Below are positions 1 through 8,788 of a DNA stretch of 50,118 nucleotides, piece after piece. The position numbers and the translations under genes are program-made. The notes under the pieces were generated by a model that saw nothing but the letters and a program-made list of their open reading frames with translations, was not told where the DNA came from and searched no databases. Origin of the DNA: a virus; IMG/VR virus record IMGVR_UViG_3300025584_000301, positions 1-50,118 of that record; one strand, given 5' to 3'. Position 1 is the first letter of the stretch, and each line of letters begins with the position of its first letter.

Positions 1-360
1 TTAGATGATATTGATATTGATGATTCGTTAGTATTGCTTGGTGATGATGAACAGAATATGCAATGTTTACATTGTGGTTTTGCTTCAAATAGAGCAATGA
101 AATCGCATATTGATGATAATCCATTTCCACAAGAGTTTAAAGACGTGTGTAGGAATTTAAGTGATAGGTGGTGGGCACCATCAGTTTTTACTACTGAAAA
201 TTACATGGTAGTTCCGTTGGTGGAAAAGAAAGTATTGAAGTGGAGATTATTTGCTCAAACTGATCCAGAAACCGAAGTCTTAGTTCCGCATTTTAGTGAT
301 GCGTACAAAATGGTAGAAAAATTGGAGAAAACACTTGGCGACCAGATACAACAATCGTAA
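1..360 (+). CDS. Partial hypothetical protein with a CxxC knuckle
   Basis: The reading frame is open from the first base, so the 5' end lies outside the window; a TTG at 34 is unlikely to be the true start. The visible part begins with an acidic Asp/Ile stretch, then CLHCGF, a single CxxC pair that could bind zinc, followed by a Trp-rich middle (RWWAPS) and a charged helical tail. I do not recognise a family. It overlaps the next gene by 26 nt, which suggests translational coupling. Confidence 0.75.
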   Translation, partial: LDDIDIDDSLVLLGDDEQNMQCLHCGFASNRAMKSHIDDNPFPQEFKDVCRNLSDRWWAPSVFTTENYMVVPLVEKKVLKWRLFAQTDPETEVLVPHFSDAYKMVEKLEKTLGDQIQQS

Positions 361-805
361 GATAATTCTATCAGAACAAACATTACCTATTGGTAAGATA
401 TTACCTGGTATGATTGTGACGTTTAATTATTCGGAATCAGGTGTTAAGGATCCAAGACCTGTTTTATTATTCTTACATCGTGATAAAGAAACTAACTTAC
501 TAGAGGGTTTGAATATTAATTATATTAATGCAAGTAAGGTGAAAAAACTATTTAAAGTTATTGATATGAAAAAAACTGAAGTGGATGAAAGGGAAAATCT
601 AATATCATTAAAGGAAGAGTATTTTAGGATACAAATAGCTAACCCAAAGAAACGTTCTGCTATGACTACCAAAAGATTTTATTCAGATATCGTTAGTGCT
701 GATAATGTATTTAAACAAGCATATCGTAGTTACAAAACAACTAAGTTGACAGCACTAAAGGTTACGAATATTAAATTAAACATGGTTGGCATTAGTGAAG
801 ATTAG
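335..805 (+). CDS. Hypothetical protein, beta-rich N-terminus
   Basis: 156 residues from a TTG start. A GGAG motif about 7 nt upstream (324-327) supports this start inside the end of the previous gene. Residues 17-60 read as a small beta barrel (GKILPGMIVTFNY, then RPVLLFLHRD), loosely like the entry strands of PemK-type folds. The rest is basic and helical. No catalytic motif is evident and the function is unknown. It overlaps the following glycosyltransferase by 20 nt. Confidence 0.7.
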   Translation: MATRYNNRKIILSEQTLPIGKILPGMIVTFNYSESGVKDPRPVLLFLHRDKETNLLEGLNINYINASKVKKLFKVIDMKKTEVDERENLISLKEEYFRIQIANPKKRSAMTTKRFYSDIVSADNVFKQAYRSYKTTKLTALKVTNIKLNMVGISED

Positions 806-1418
806 TTATTCCATATTAACTCATAACGAAACGAATTCATTAGAGAAGTTACTAAAGTTCTTAATCAAGTGGAAACAACCTGAAGATGAGATTGTAATAC
901 TTGATGATTATTCTGATGATAAAAAAACAAAACAATTATTAGATTTCTATGTATCTGCACACGATATAGTATTTGAACAACGAAATCTATTGGGTGATTT
1001 TGCTTCACAGAAGAATCATTTAAAAAGTATGTGTAGTGGAGATTATAGTTTTAACCTTGATGCTGATGAGATGATAAGTCTTTGGTTGATAAAAAACATA
1101 CATAGTATTGTTGAAGAGAACGAAATTGATTTAATTTACTTACCAAGAATAAATACAGTAGAGGGTTTAACTGAACAACATGCTAAATATTGGCATTGGA
1201 ATGTTAATGATGATGGTTGGGTTAATTTTCCTGATTGGCAAGGTCGAGTATTTCGCAATAGACCAAATATAAAATGGGAAAAACCAGTTCATGAGATGTT
1301 GATTGGGTTTCAAACATATTCACATTTACCTACGGAAAAACCTTTTTGTATATTACATCATAAGACGATTGAAAAACAAGAACAACAAAATGAAAAATAT
1401 GCTGGGATTATGAGATGA
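786..1418 (+). CDS. Family 2-type glycosyltransferase (GT-A fold)
   Basis: 210 residues. The N-terminus ISYSILTHNETNSLEKLL and VILDDYSDD match the nucleotide-sugar-binding start of family 2 glycosyltransferases. FNLDADEMIS around residues 90-99 supplies the DxD-like metal and sugar-phosphate site. It probably transfers a sugar from a nucleotide donor in the cytoplasm; donor and acceptor cannot be read from sequence. It is shorter than many GT2 enzymes but ends naturally. The start is TTG 786 or GTG 795. It opens the glycan operon. Confidence 0.8.
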   Translation: MALVKISYSILTHNETNSLEKLLKFLIKWKQPEDEIVILDDYSDDKKTKQLLDFYVSAHDIVFEQRNLLGDFASQKNHLKSMCSGDYSFNLDADEMISLWLIKNIHSIVEENEIDLIYLPRINTVEGLTEQHAKYWHWNVNDDGWVNFPDWQGRVFRNRPNIKWEKPVHEMLIGFQTYSHLPTEKPFCILHHKTIEKQEQQNEKYAGIMR

Positions 1419-1609
1419 AATATAAAAATAAAGATGGTATAGAGTTATCGTATGAAGGTCACGAAAATGATTCTAGTGTTCAATTAATAAAAGAAGTATT
1501 GCAAGAAGTTATTGTGTTGGGGGATAAAGAAATTTACACAAAATATCCAAGACAAGGTTGGATTAAGGTAAAAGAATTTATAAATGAGAATTTTTCTTTA
1601 GATGATTAA
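1415..1609 (+). CDS. Small hypothetical protein
   Basis: 64 residues, starting on an ATGA overlap with the upstream glycosyltransferase and overlapping the next gene by 8 nt. It is acidic and probably alpha/beta, with LIKEVLQEVIVLGDKE as a likely helix. No family is recognised. The tight coupling on both sides argues that it is real. Confidence 0.6.
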   Translation: MKYKNKDGIELSYEGHENDSSVQLIKEVLQEVIVLGDKEIYTKYPRQGWIKVKEFINENFSLDD

Positions 1610-2630
1610 AATAAAAATACAAAATCCAACGGTTGGTCGAAATGAACCTACGTTTAGGCCATTTGGTATTATACAAGATATTTTAAGAGATTATAGTATT
1701 GAATTAACGGATTCTGATGATTTTGATTATCTATTTATTGGAATGCATGACTTTATTGATAAGAAAAAATCTCTTCAAGAAAGTATTGATTATGGATTAG
1801 ATAATTTATCTAAAATTACTGGTGATTATTTTCTATTCGAGGGTTCAGATTCGACTTCATTGATGGGGGGGTTTGAAGTATTTGAACAAAGTGATGCTAC
1901 TTATCTATTCAAAAATCAAATGTTACCATCTCAAGATGCTTATAAAGTTCCCTATGCTCATAATAAATGGTTTTGGGGTAGCGGTAGTGATTTAGATTTA
2001 TCATATGATATTTCCGATGATATGTGGAAAAGAATAAAATTTACAGGTTGGAATGTCGGGCAACTTGTTCCAAATTATAGAAATTTTCAACCAATAAAAC
2101 AAGACAAAAGTATTGATGTCTGTGCTATATTCAGAGGTAATCATGATTATAATGAAGATCATAAATCACAGAATAGTCACCTTTATACTGAACATAGAGG
2201 GGGGTTATGGAAAGTTTTAGAACCCTTAAAATCTAAATATAATATGATATATGATAGATTACCATTTGAAGAATATATTAAAAATCTAATGGATTCTAAA
2301 ATATCATTTTCGCCATTTGGTATGGGCGAGATATGTTTCAGAGATTTTGAATGTATGCAGTATGGAACTATAATGATAAAACCTAATCAAGATTTAGTTA
2401 AAACTATACCAGATATATATGAACCAGGTAAAACATATATTGATGTAAAGTATGATTGGTCGGACTTAGAAGAAAAAATTGATTATATATTATCAAATTT
2501 TGATGAATTAAATGTTGAGATAAATGAAAATATTAGAAAAAAGTTTATGGGCGGGTATGATTATCGTAAGCTTTGTTTGTATTGGTATGATATTTTTAAA
2601 AATTTAAGTGGAGTAGAGCAGATATCATGA
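1602..2630 (+). CDS. Glycosyltransferase, exostosin/GT-B-like
   Basis: 342 residues. The C-terminal half carries the signature of GT-B enzymes with exostosin-like or Glyco_trans_1_2-type domains: KISFSPFGMGEICFRDFE, then MQYGTIMIKPNQD, where the conserved Gly/Glu positions contact the nucleotide sugar. The N-terminal half (FDYLFIGMHDF, YFLFEGSD) would be the acceptor Rossmann lobe. Soluble, with no membrane segment. Its stop overlaps the following epimerase start by 4 nt. Donor and acceptor are unknown. Confidence 0.75.
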   Translation: MIKIKIQNPTVGRNEPTFRPFGIIQDILRDYSIELTDSDDFDYLFIGMHDFIDKKKSLQESIDYGLDNLSKITGDYFLFEGSDSTSLMGGFEVFEQSDATYLFKNQMLPSQDAYKVPYAHNKWFWGSGSDLDLSYDISDDMWKRIKFTGWNVGQLVPNYRNFQPIKQDKSIDVCAIFRGNHDYNEDHKSQNSHLYTEHRGGLWKVLEPLKSKYNMIYDRLPFEEYIKNLMDSKISFSPFGMGEICFRDFECMQYGTIMIKPNQDLVKTIPDIYEPGKTYIDVKYDWSDLEEKIDYILSNFDELNVEINENIRKKFMGGYDYRKLCLYWYDIFKNLSGVEQIS

Positions 2631-3550
2631 AAATATTAGTTACAGGCGGAGCGGGTTTTGTTGGTTCACATTTAGTTAATAGATTTTATAATAAAAATTA
2701 CGAAGTAGTAGTATTTGATTCTTTGGGACATACATCTTGTATTGATAGATTGTGTTCTGTAAATATTCCTATAATTATAGAACGCTTACAGACTAAAGAA
2801 GTGTGGGATAAATTAGATACTGATTTTGATTTGATTATAAATTCAGCTGCTGAAACACATGTTGATGAATCATTTGAAAGACCAGTTGATTTTATAGATA
2901 CAAACATATTAGGTTTACATTATCTTAGTAAATACTGCTCTGATACTAATACACCTTTAATACATTTAAGTACAGATGAGGTTATTGGAAATGGAGAGCC
3001 GTTATATGAAGATTCAATGACTTTACCTACTAATCCATACTCTGCAACTAAAGCTGGTGGTGAATCTATTTTACATGCTTATGGTTATTGTTATGGGTTA
3101 GATTGGAAAGTTGTTAGATTAAATAATACATATGGGACAATGCAATTTCCTGATAAATTAATACCTTATTTTATTAGTAAGTTACAAGATAATAAAAAAT
3201 TACCAATACATGGTTCTGGTAAACAAGTTAGATTTTTTTTAAACGTAGATGATTTTGTAGATGCCGTTGAAGTCGTTATGGATAAAGGTGTGAATAAAAA
3301 TATTTACAATGTATCTACGGATGAATCCTATAATGTATTGGAAGTTACAAAAATGATTTGTGATAATATGGGAAAGGATTTTAATGATTGTGTTGAGTAT
3401 GTGGATGATAGGTTATTTCAAGATCCAATTTATCTATCAAATAGTGATAAGTTACGTGATATTGGATGGATGCCAAAACGTTTTCTAAAAGAAACTATGC
3501 CAGAGTTAATAGATTGGTATACGACCAATGGGGATTTTTTTAATAAATGA
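2627..3550 (+). CDS. NAD-dependent sugar 4,6-dehydratase/epimerase (RmlB-like)
   Basis: 307-residue extended SDR. It shows the NAD loop TGGAGFVGSH (6-15), NSAAETHVDESFERP (72-86), the catalytic STDEV (115-119) with the Asp-Glu pair typical of dTDP-glucose 4,6-dehydratases, and Y138xxxK142 (PYSATKAGGE). RmlB enzymes turn a dTDP-hexose into its 4-keto-6-deoxy form. The substrate here is an inference, since other nucleotide-sugar dehydratases share these motifs. At about 300 residues it is slightly shorter than classical RmlB. It overlaps both neighbours by 4 nt. Confidence 0.85.
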   Translation: MKILVTGGAGFVGSHLVNRFYNKNYEVVVFDSLGHTSCIDRLCSVNIPIIIERLQTKEVWDKLDTDFDLIINSAAETHVDESFERPVDFIDTNILGLHYLSKYCSDTNTPLIHLSTDEVIGNGEPLYEDSMTLPTNPYSATKAGGESILHAYGYCYGLDWKVVRLNNTYGTMQFPDKLIPYFISKLQDNKKLPIHGSGKQVRFFLNVDDFVDAVEVVMDKGVNKNIYNVSTDESYNVLEVTKMICDNMGKDFNDCVEYVDDRLFQDPIYLSNSDKLRDIGWMPKRFLKETMPELIDWYTTNGDFFNK

Positions 3551-5403
3551 AAACATATATAATAGCCGAAATAGGAATTAACCATAATGGTAAACTATCA
3601 ACCGCTTTGCAACTAATAGAAAAAGCAAAGGAATGTAAAGTTGATGCGGTAAAGTTTCAGAAGAGGGATTTAAATGAGATTTATTCGGATAAAATATTGA
3701 ATGATCCTAATAGCGCGGAGTGGAACTTTGAATATTTAATACCGCTGTTAAAAGAGATAGAGTTAAATAATGATGACTATTTGGTCATAAAAGATAAGTG
3801 TGATGAGTTATCGTTAGATTTGATTATAACTCCATTTGATAAGATATCAGCTGATTTCGTTGGAAACCTTGGGGTGTCTAAATTTAAGATATCGTCTGCT
3901 GATATGACTAATTTTGAATTGATAGATAAGTGTAATTCGTATGGATTACCATTAATAATTTCTACTGGTATGTGGGAGTATAAGGATATAAAAAAGTGTG
4001 TTTCATATTATAAAAAGAATAATGTAGATTTCTCTTTATTGTTAGCTAACTCTACTTATCCAACACCATATGAAGAAATATCTTTGAAGTTTATTGATAA
4101 GTTAAAGAAGTTAACTAAAAGAGTAGGTTATTCTGGACATGAACGTGGAACTTTTATTCCCATAGCTGCTGTATCTTTAGGTGCGTCAATAATTGAAAAA
4201 CATATTACGTTAGATAGGAATCAAACTGGTCCAGACCATGTAGCATCTTTATTACCATCGGAGTTCAAAACTATGGTTTCTGATATAAGAAATTTGGAAA
4301 ATTCTCTTGGTAGTGAAAAGAGAGTTAACCAAGCAGAAACTTTAAATAAAGAAGTGTTTGCGAAATCAACAGTATCTACTATTGACTTACATATAAATCA
4401 TAAACTATCCAAGAGAGATGTGGAGTTTAAGTCCCCGGGAAAGGGTATTTTTCCACACGAAATAGATAAATTTTATGGTAAGAAATTAAAGAGAGAAGTT
4501 AAGAAAGGTGATTATATTTCTATAACTGATTTCAAAAAATTGTTAGAATTAAAAGATTGGCGTCAATTTAACTTTTCAAAAAGATGGGGAGTCAAGTGTA
4601 GATTTCATGACTATGAAGATTATAAAACTTTAAATGCTCCAGTTATGGAGTTTCATTTATCTGAGTCTGATTTAGACATCGATTTTAGTGAAAGAAATGA
4701 CAACTCTGAATTAATAATACACGCTCCTGAGATAATAGGTAGAAGAATTTTTGATTTATGTTCAATTGACCCTGATATTTTAAATCCAAGTTTTGATATT
4801 TTAAGAAAAACAATCGACAAGACACTTGAAATCTCTAAGAATTGGAAAAAAGCTAAACCAAAATTAGTAGTCCATTTGGGAGGTATGTCTTTATATAAAG
4901 TAGAACCATATCATATGGTTTTGCAAAATAAAATGGAAAGAGTGATAGATAACTTTAAGAAGATAGATTACTCACCAGATGATATAGAAATTATACCTGA
5001 AAACTTACCTTCAAGGCCGTGGTACTTGGGTGGTGAATGGCATCAATATAGTTTTGCTCCAGTAGATGATATGATAACATTTTGTGAATATTTTAATCTT
5101 AAAATGACATATGATATTTGTCATGCTAAATTATATTGTAATGATTATGGTGTTGATTTATTGGATTATACTAAATCTATTAAAAATTATATTTCTCATT
5201 TACATATATCAGATGCACTTGGAGTAAATGCAGAAGGTTTACAAATAGGAACTGGTGAAATAGATTTTAAGTCCGTGTTTAATATTATATCAGATATAGA
5301 TTATTCTTGGGTTACTGAAGTTTGGAGTGGTCATTTACATAATGGTCAAGGTACGTATGATGGTATATGTTGTTTAGAAGATAAGTTTGCAAAGTATCTA
5401 TAG
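3547..5403 (+). CDS. NeuB-type nonulosonic acid synthase fused to a C-terminal TIM barrel
   Basis: 618 residues, much longer than the roughly 340 of usual NeuB/PseI/LegI. Residues 1-250 are the PEP-dependent synthase barrel: AEIGINHNG (7-15), KFQKR (36-40), STGM (139-142), YSGHE (195-199), EKHIT (217-221). Residues 272-330 form the SAF (antifreeze-like) domain. From about 345 a second barrel follows that resembles xylose isomerase-like/AP-endonuclease-2 proteins: VVHLGG (H443), IPENLP (E485), MTYDICHAK (D523, H526), HLHISD (551-556), GTGEIDF and TEVW (E591). The first half would condense PEP with a hexosamine-type sugar to a nine-carbon acid. The second half may isomerise or epimerise a precursor, which is inference. 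It is followed after 11 nt by a methyltransferase. Confidence 0.9.
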   Translation: MKTYIIAEIGINHNGKLSTALQLIEKAKECKVDAVKFQKRDLNEIYSDKILNDPNSAEWNFEYLIPLLKEIELNNDDYLVIKDKCDELSLDLIITPFDKISADFVGNLGVSKFKISSADMTNFELIDKCNSYGLPLIISTGMWEYKDIKKCVSYYKKNNVDFSLLLANSTYPTPYEEISLKFIDKLKKLTKRVGYSGHERGTFIPIAAVSLGASIIEKHITLDRNQTGPDHVASLLPSEFKTMVSDIRNLENSLGSEKRVNQAETLNKEVFAKSTVSTIDLHINHKLSKRDVEFKSPGKGIFPHEIDKFYGKKLKREVKKGDYISITDFKKLLELKDWRQFNFSKRWGVKCRFHDYEDYKTLNAPVMEFHLSESDLDIDFSERNDNSELIIHAPEIIGRRIFDLCSIDPDILNPSFDILRKTIDKTLEISKNWKKAKPKLVVHLGGMSLYKVEPYHMVLQNKMERVIDNFKKIDYSPDDIEIIPENLPSRPWYLGGEWHQYSFAPVDDMITFCEYFNLKMTYDICHAKLYCNDYGVDLLDYTKSIKNYISHLHISDALGVNAEGLQIGTGEIDFKSVFNIISDIDYSWVTEVWSGHLHNGQGTYDGICCLEDKFAKYL

Positions 5404-5414
5404 GAGAATATATT

Positions 5415-6086
5415 ATGGAATCAAATAATTTTTATAAGAAAGTATACAATGACCTTTATGATAGGGGGTATCATAGTAGTGGATTTGCTGGTAATAACTT
5501 ATTAGATTTCCTAGTAGATAACTATACTCTTAATGAAAATAATAGAGTGTTGGATATAGGATGTTCTAATGGAAGTGGTGTTTCAAAAATAAATAGTTTA
5601 GTAAATTCAAATATATGTTATGGTATTGATCCCGCTGATAAAGCAATTCAAATGTGTATTAAAAAAAATCCAAATGATGATGATAGGTTTAAAGTAGGTG
5701 CGTTACCTAACATTCCATTTGATGATGGTTATTTTAATGTTATTTTTAGTTCAGATGTAATAGAACATGTCTTACCAGAAGATATTGAAGAATCATTACA
5801 AGATATATACAGAGTAACTACTAAAGATTGTAATATATTTTTAGATATAGCTCTTGTACCAGAATCACATAGACCTGATAATTGGAAACCAGTTTACGAA
5901 GCTAGTAATTTAGAAAATCTACATACTGGTTTGATTTCTAGTGATGAGTGGTTTATTAAAATTAAAGATAGTAATTTTAAAGTTAAAAATCATGTTATAG
6001 AATATGAGGAAGATGGCCAACAGATAAACGGAAAGGATTATTCTGATCAAGAAGGCTGTTTAACTTTACATTTAACTAAAATATGA
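5415..6086 (+). CDS. Class I SAM-dependent methyltransferase
   Basis: 223 residues with AGGAG 12 nt ahead of the ATG. The SAM site motif I is RVLDIGCSNGSG (44-55). FSSDVIEHV is the motif IV/HxxL-like region of small-molecule methyltransferases, followed by a DIYRVTTKDCNIFLDI strand. Lying between the nonulosonate synthase and the CMP-sugar synthetase, it may methylate the sugar or its precursor; the substrate is inference. It overlaps the next gene by 4 nt. Confidence 0.85.
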   Translation: MESNNFYKKVYNDLYDRGYHSSGFAGNNLLDFLVDNYTLNENNRVLDIGCSNGSGVSKINSLVNSNICYGIDPADKAIQMCIKKNPNDDDRFKVGALPNIPFDDGYFNVIFSSDVIEHVLPEDIEESLQDIYRVTTKDCNIFLDIALVPESHRPDNWKPVYEASNLENLHTGLISSDEWFIKIKDSNFKVKNHVIEYEEDGQQINGKDYSDQEGCLTLHLTKI

Positions 6087-6718
6087 AAATTATATCAGTT
6101 ATACCAGCAAGGGGTGGAAGTAAGGGTATACCTTTAAAAAATTTAGTAGATATTAAGGGTAAACCTTTAATTTATTATTCAATACAATCATCTTTAAAAT
6201 CAAATGTAGATGAGACATGGGTATCTACCGATTCGGTTAGGATATCTAATATAGCAGGTGGTTTGGGTGCAAGAGTTCAAATGAGACCAGATGAGATAGC
6301 AACCGATACGTCACCGAGTGAAGAAACATTATTACATTTTACTGAGAATAATGATTTTGATATAATGGTTTTTATTCAAGCGACATCACCACTAATAAAA
6401 TCTACGGATATAAATAAAGGTTTAGAAATGATGGATGAGTATGATTCGGTTTTTAGTGTATATAGAGAACATTGGATACCGAGATGGTCTTTGAAGGTTG
6501 AATCGGAGTGGGATATCTATAATAGACCAATGAGACAACAAGTTGAAGAACATTATGTTGAAAATGGAGCGTTTTATATTACAACTCGGAAGAGATTATT
6601 AGATTCTAAATTGAGATATAGTGGGAGAATTGGTGCTGTTGAGATGCCACTTGAAAGAAGTTTCCAGGTAGACACTTATGATGATTTGTCATTGATAAAA
6701 AAATTAATTTCGGATTAA
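6083..6718 (+). CDS. CMP-nonulosonate cytidylyltransferase (NeuA/PseF/LegF-like)
   Basis: 211 residues. PARGGSKGIPLKN (8-20) is the CTP-binding loop of acylneuraminate cytidylyltransferases. VSTDS (47-51), QATSPL (99-104) and the C-terminal FQVDTYDDL complete the family pattern. It activates a sialic-type acid with CTP to the CMP-sugar, the donor for sialyltransferases. The length is close to other PseF/LegF enzymes. It sits just before a GT42-like transferase and downstream of the NeuB-type gene, giving a coherent synthesis-activation-transfer order. The exact nonulosonic acid cannot be told from sequence. Confidence 0.92.
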   Translation: MKIISVIPARGGSKGIPLKNLVDIKGKPLIYYSIQSSLKSNVDETWVSTDSVRISNIAGGLGARVQMRPDEIATDTSPSEETLLHFTENNDFDIMVFIQATSPLIKSTDINKGLEMMDEYDSVFSVYREHWIPRWSLKVESEWDIYNRPMRQQVEEHYVENGAFYITTRKRLLDSKLRYSGRIGAVEMPLERSFQVDTYDDLSLIKKLISD

Positions 6719-6721
6719 AAA

Positions 6722-7396
6722 ATGAAAACAGTTTCATTATTATGTCGAGGAACTTCTTTGGGTTATATTAGTAATGTACCCAAAGTAGATCATAGTGTTA
6801 TAGTTAACTCATTTCATTATGAAGTAGAGAATATTCAAGTACATGAATATCTATCTGCATGTTCTACCGTAACTCATGTATTAAGTTTAGCTGCATATTT
6901 TCCAAATGCTGGTGCTAATGATATTTATAAAAAATATAATTTTGACAAAATCGTCTTACCTTATGTGAAAGAAGTATCGCCACCAATTCCAAATCATATT
7001 TTACAAATAGAAGGTCGTGGTGGTATATTACCGGTTAAAAATTTAGATGATATAAATAAAGAAGATATGATATCTCACCCCAGATATGCCTTTACTTCAC
7101 CTACTAGTGGTTTAGATGCGTTGTTGTATATTGTTAATGAACTTGAACCTGATGAGGTTAACATTGTAGGATTAGATTTTTATGATGATACTGGATATTT
7201 GACAAATTCTAATGGAAGAGCAAGAAATGAAGCACCAACAAAAGTAGCAATTCGTAGCGGTGAACCTACTGACAAGATGCAAGAGTTTTTTTTAAATTTT
7301 GTAAAGAAAAAATCAAGTATAAAATTTAATTTATATACAACATCAAAAATTAAGTCTGGTATTGATAATTTGAAAGTCAAAAAGGTAATGCCATGA
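6722..7396 (+). CDS. GT42-like sialyltransferase (putative)
   Basis: 224 residues. The start KTVSLLCRGTSLGYI resembles the nucleotide loop of Cst-type (GT42) sialyltransferases. SPTSGLDALLYIVNEL followed by VNIVGLDFYDD (128-156) matches their TSG...GIDFY pattern, which contacts CMP-sugar. It should move the activated nonulosonic acid onto a glycan in the cytoplasm. It is smaller than typical GT42 proteins (about 260-290), and I cannot place the catalytic His with confidence. The position directly after the CMP-sugar synthetase supports the call. Confidence 0.65.
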   Translation: MKTVSLLCRGTSLGYISNVPKVDHSVIVNSFHYEVENIQVHEYLSACSTVTHVLSLAAYFPNAGANDIYKKYNFDKIVLPYVKEVSPPIPNHILQIEGRGGILPVKNLDDINKEDMISHPRYAFTSPTSGLDALLYIVNELEPDEVNIVGLDFYDDTGYLTNSNGRARNEAPTKVAIRSGEPTDKMQEFFLNFVKKKSSIKFNLYTTSKIKSGIDNLKVKKVMP

Positions 7397-7617
7397 AAAC
7401 ACCAGAGATAAATTTACAATCATCTGTGAATGTTCAAGGTAAATATGTCACTCAGATAATACATTTTGTTGGTGGGGTAAAAAGAACATATCATGGTATT
7501 GATACGGATTCAATTAAACAAGGTCAATTTACAAAAATGAAACTTAAAGATGGATCTATGTTAGTAGTTAATGATGTTAATGTTTTAGTGATAGAGGTAT
7601 TTCCTGAAAATGATTAA
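7393..7617 (+). CDS. Small hypothetical protein
   Basis: 74 residues, ATGA overlap with the transferase before it and an 8-nt overlap with the aminotransferase after it. Predicted all-beta: YVTQIIHFVGGVKRTYHGI and SMLVVNDVNVLVIEVFP alternate like a small barrel. No family recognised. Confidence 0.6.
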   Translation: MKTPEINLQSSVNVQGKYVTQIIHFVGGVKRTYHGIDTDSIKQGQFTKMKLKDGSMLVVNDVNVLVIEVFPEND

Positions 7618-8725
7618 TATTTATCAACCTTCACTTGGTCAAGAAGAACTTGACGCAATACAAAAGGTATTTGAAAGTAATTGGCTGGGAAAGGGAAAAC
7701 TAACAGAAAAATTTGTTGAAAAGTTTTCATTAAAGTTAAAATCACATCCCAATAATTTTAAAACTATCTGTAGTTGTACCGAGGGTTTATTTCAGTCAAT
7801 GAATATTTTAGATATAACTGATGGTGATGAGGTAATTTTACCATCAGTTAGTTTTATAGGTGCTGCAAATGCTATCGTGAATTGTGGTGCAAAACCAGTA
7901 TTCTGTGATGTTGATACTAGAACTTTAAATGTAAGTGCTGATGACATAGAAAAAAATATAACTAAAAAAACAAAAGCGGTAATAATATTACATTATGCTG
8001 GTGTTCCATGTGATATGGATGAAATAGTGGATTTGTGTGATAAACACAATATTAAGTTAATAGAAGATAATGCTAATAGTCCCATATCAAAATACAACAA
8101 TCAGTTTACAGGAACTATCGGTGATATAGGTCTTTGGTCATTTGATGCTATGAAAATACTAGTTATGGGTGATGGTGGTTTAGTTTATTGTAAAGACCTT
8201 GAGTTAGCTAAAAGACTTGATTATGAAGCATACTTGGGTTTAAAAAGTGCTAGTGGATTTTCAAATTCTATAGATACCAAATGGTGGGAATTTGATATAG
8301 AGTTGCCTGGTAGAAGAGTAATAATAAATGATGTTACTGCTGCTATAGGTTTAGAACAACTTAAAAAGTTAGATGGTTTTATATCAAGGCGAAAAGAAAT
8401 ACATACAATGTATAACAATACATTGAAACATGTGGATTGGATTGATGTTCCACGAGAGATACCAATCAATAAAGAAAGTTCATACTATATGTATCATATT
8501 CAAACAGATAAAAGAGATGAGTTGGCTAGACATTTAAAAGACAATGGAGTATATACTTCATTTAGATATTACCCTTTACATAAGGTCAAGTACTATGAAG
8601 ATGGGCTTTCATTAAAAAATACAGAAAAAATAATGGATAGAACATTATGCCTACCTTTACACCAATCTTTAACTGATGATGAAGTTAATCATGTGTGTGA
8701 TGTAATTTATAATTTTAATTTATAG
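7610..8725 (+). CDS. DegT/DnrJ/EryC1/StrS sugar aminotransferase (PLP)
   Basis: 371 residues. Typical DegT-fold layout: NWLGKGKLTEKFVEKF (24-39), ILPSVSFIGAANAIVNCGAKP, LIEDNANSP with the PLP-ring Asp (D153), and WSFDAMKILVMGDGG with the Schiff-base lysine K182. These enzymes aminate 4-keto nucleotide sugars using glutamate. The substrate could come from the RmlB-like or PseB-like dehydratase in this operon. A second, divergent homologue lies at 10268. Confidence 0.92.
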   Translation: MINIYQPSLGQEELDAIQKVFESNWLGKGKLTEKFVEKFSLKLKSHPNNFKTICSCTEGLFQSMNILDITDGDEVILPSVSFIGAANAIVNCGAKPVFCDVDTRTLNVSADDIEKNITKKTKAVIILHYAGVPCDMDEIVDLCDKHNIKLIEDNANSPISKYNNQFTGTIGDIGLWSFDAMKILVMGDGGLVYCKDLELAKRLDYEAYLGLKSASGFSNSIDTKWWEFDIELPGRRVIINDVTAAIGLEQLKKLDGFISRRKEIHTMYNNTLKHVDWIDVPREIPINKESSYYMYHIQTDKRDELARHLKDNGVYTSFRYYPLHKVKYYEDGLSLKNTEKIMDRTLCLPLHQSLTDDEVNHVCDVIYNFNL

Positions 8726-8734
8726 GAGTTTAAT

Positions 8735-8788
8735 ATGAGACATTTACATTTGGAAAAAATAATTATTTTAATAAAGGGGTTTAAATAA
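8735..8788 (+). CDS. Possible 17-residue mini-ORF
   Basis: MRHLHLEKIIILIKGFK is preceded by TAGGAG at 8723-8728 and ends with TAA touching the next ATG at 8789. It fills the only 60-nt gap in this part of the operon. It may be a coupling or leader peptide for the sulfotransferase-like gene, or simply spacer sequence. Confidence 0.35.
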   Translation: MRHLHLEKIIILIKGFK

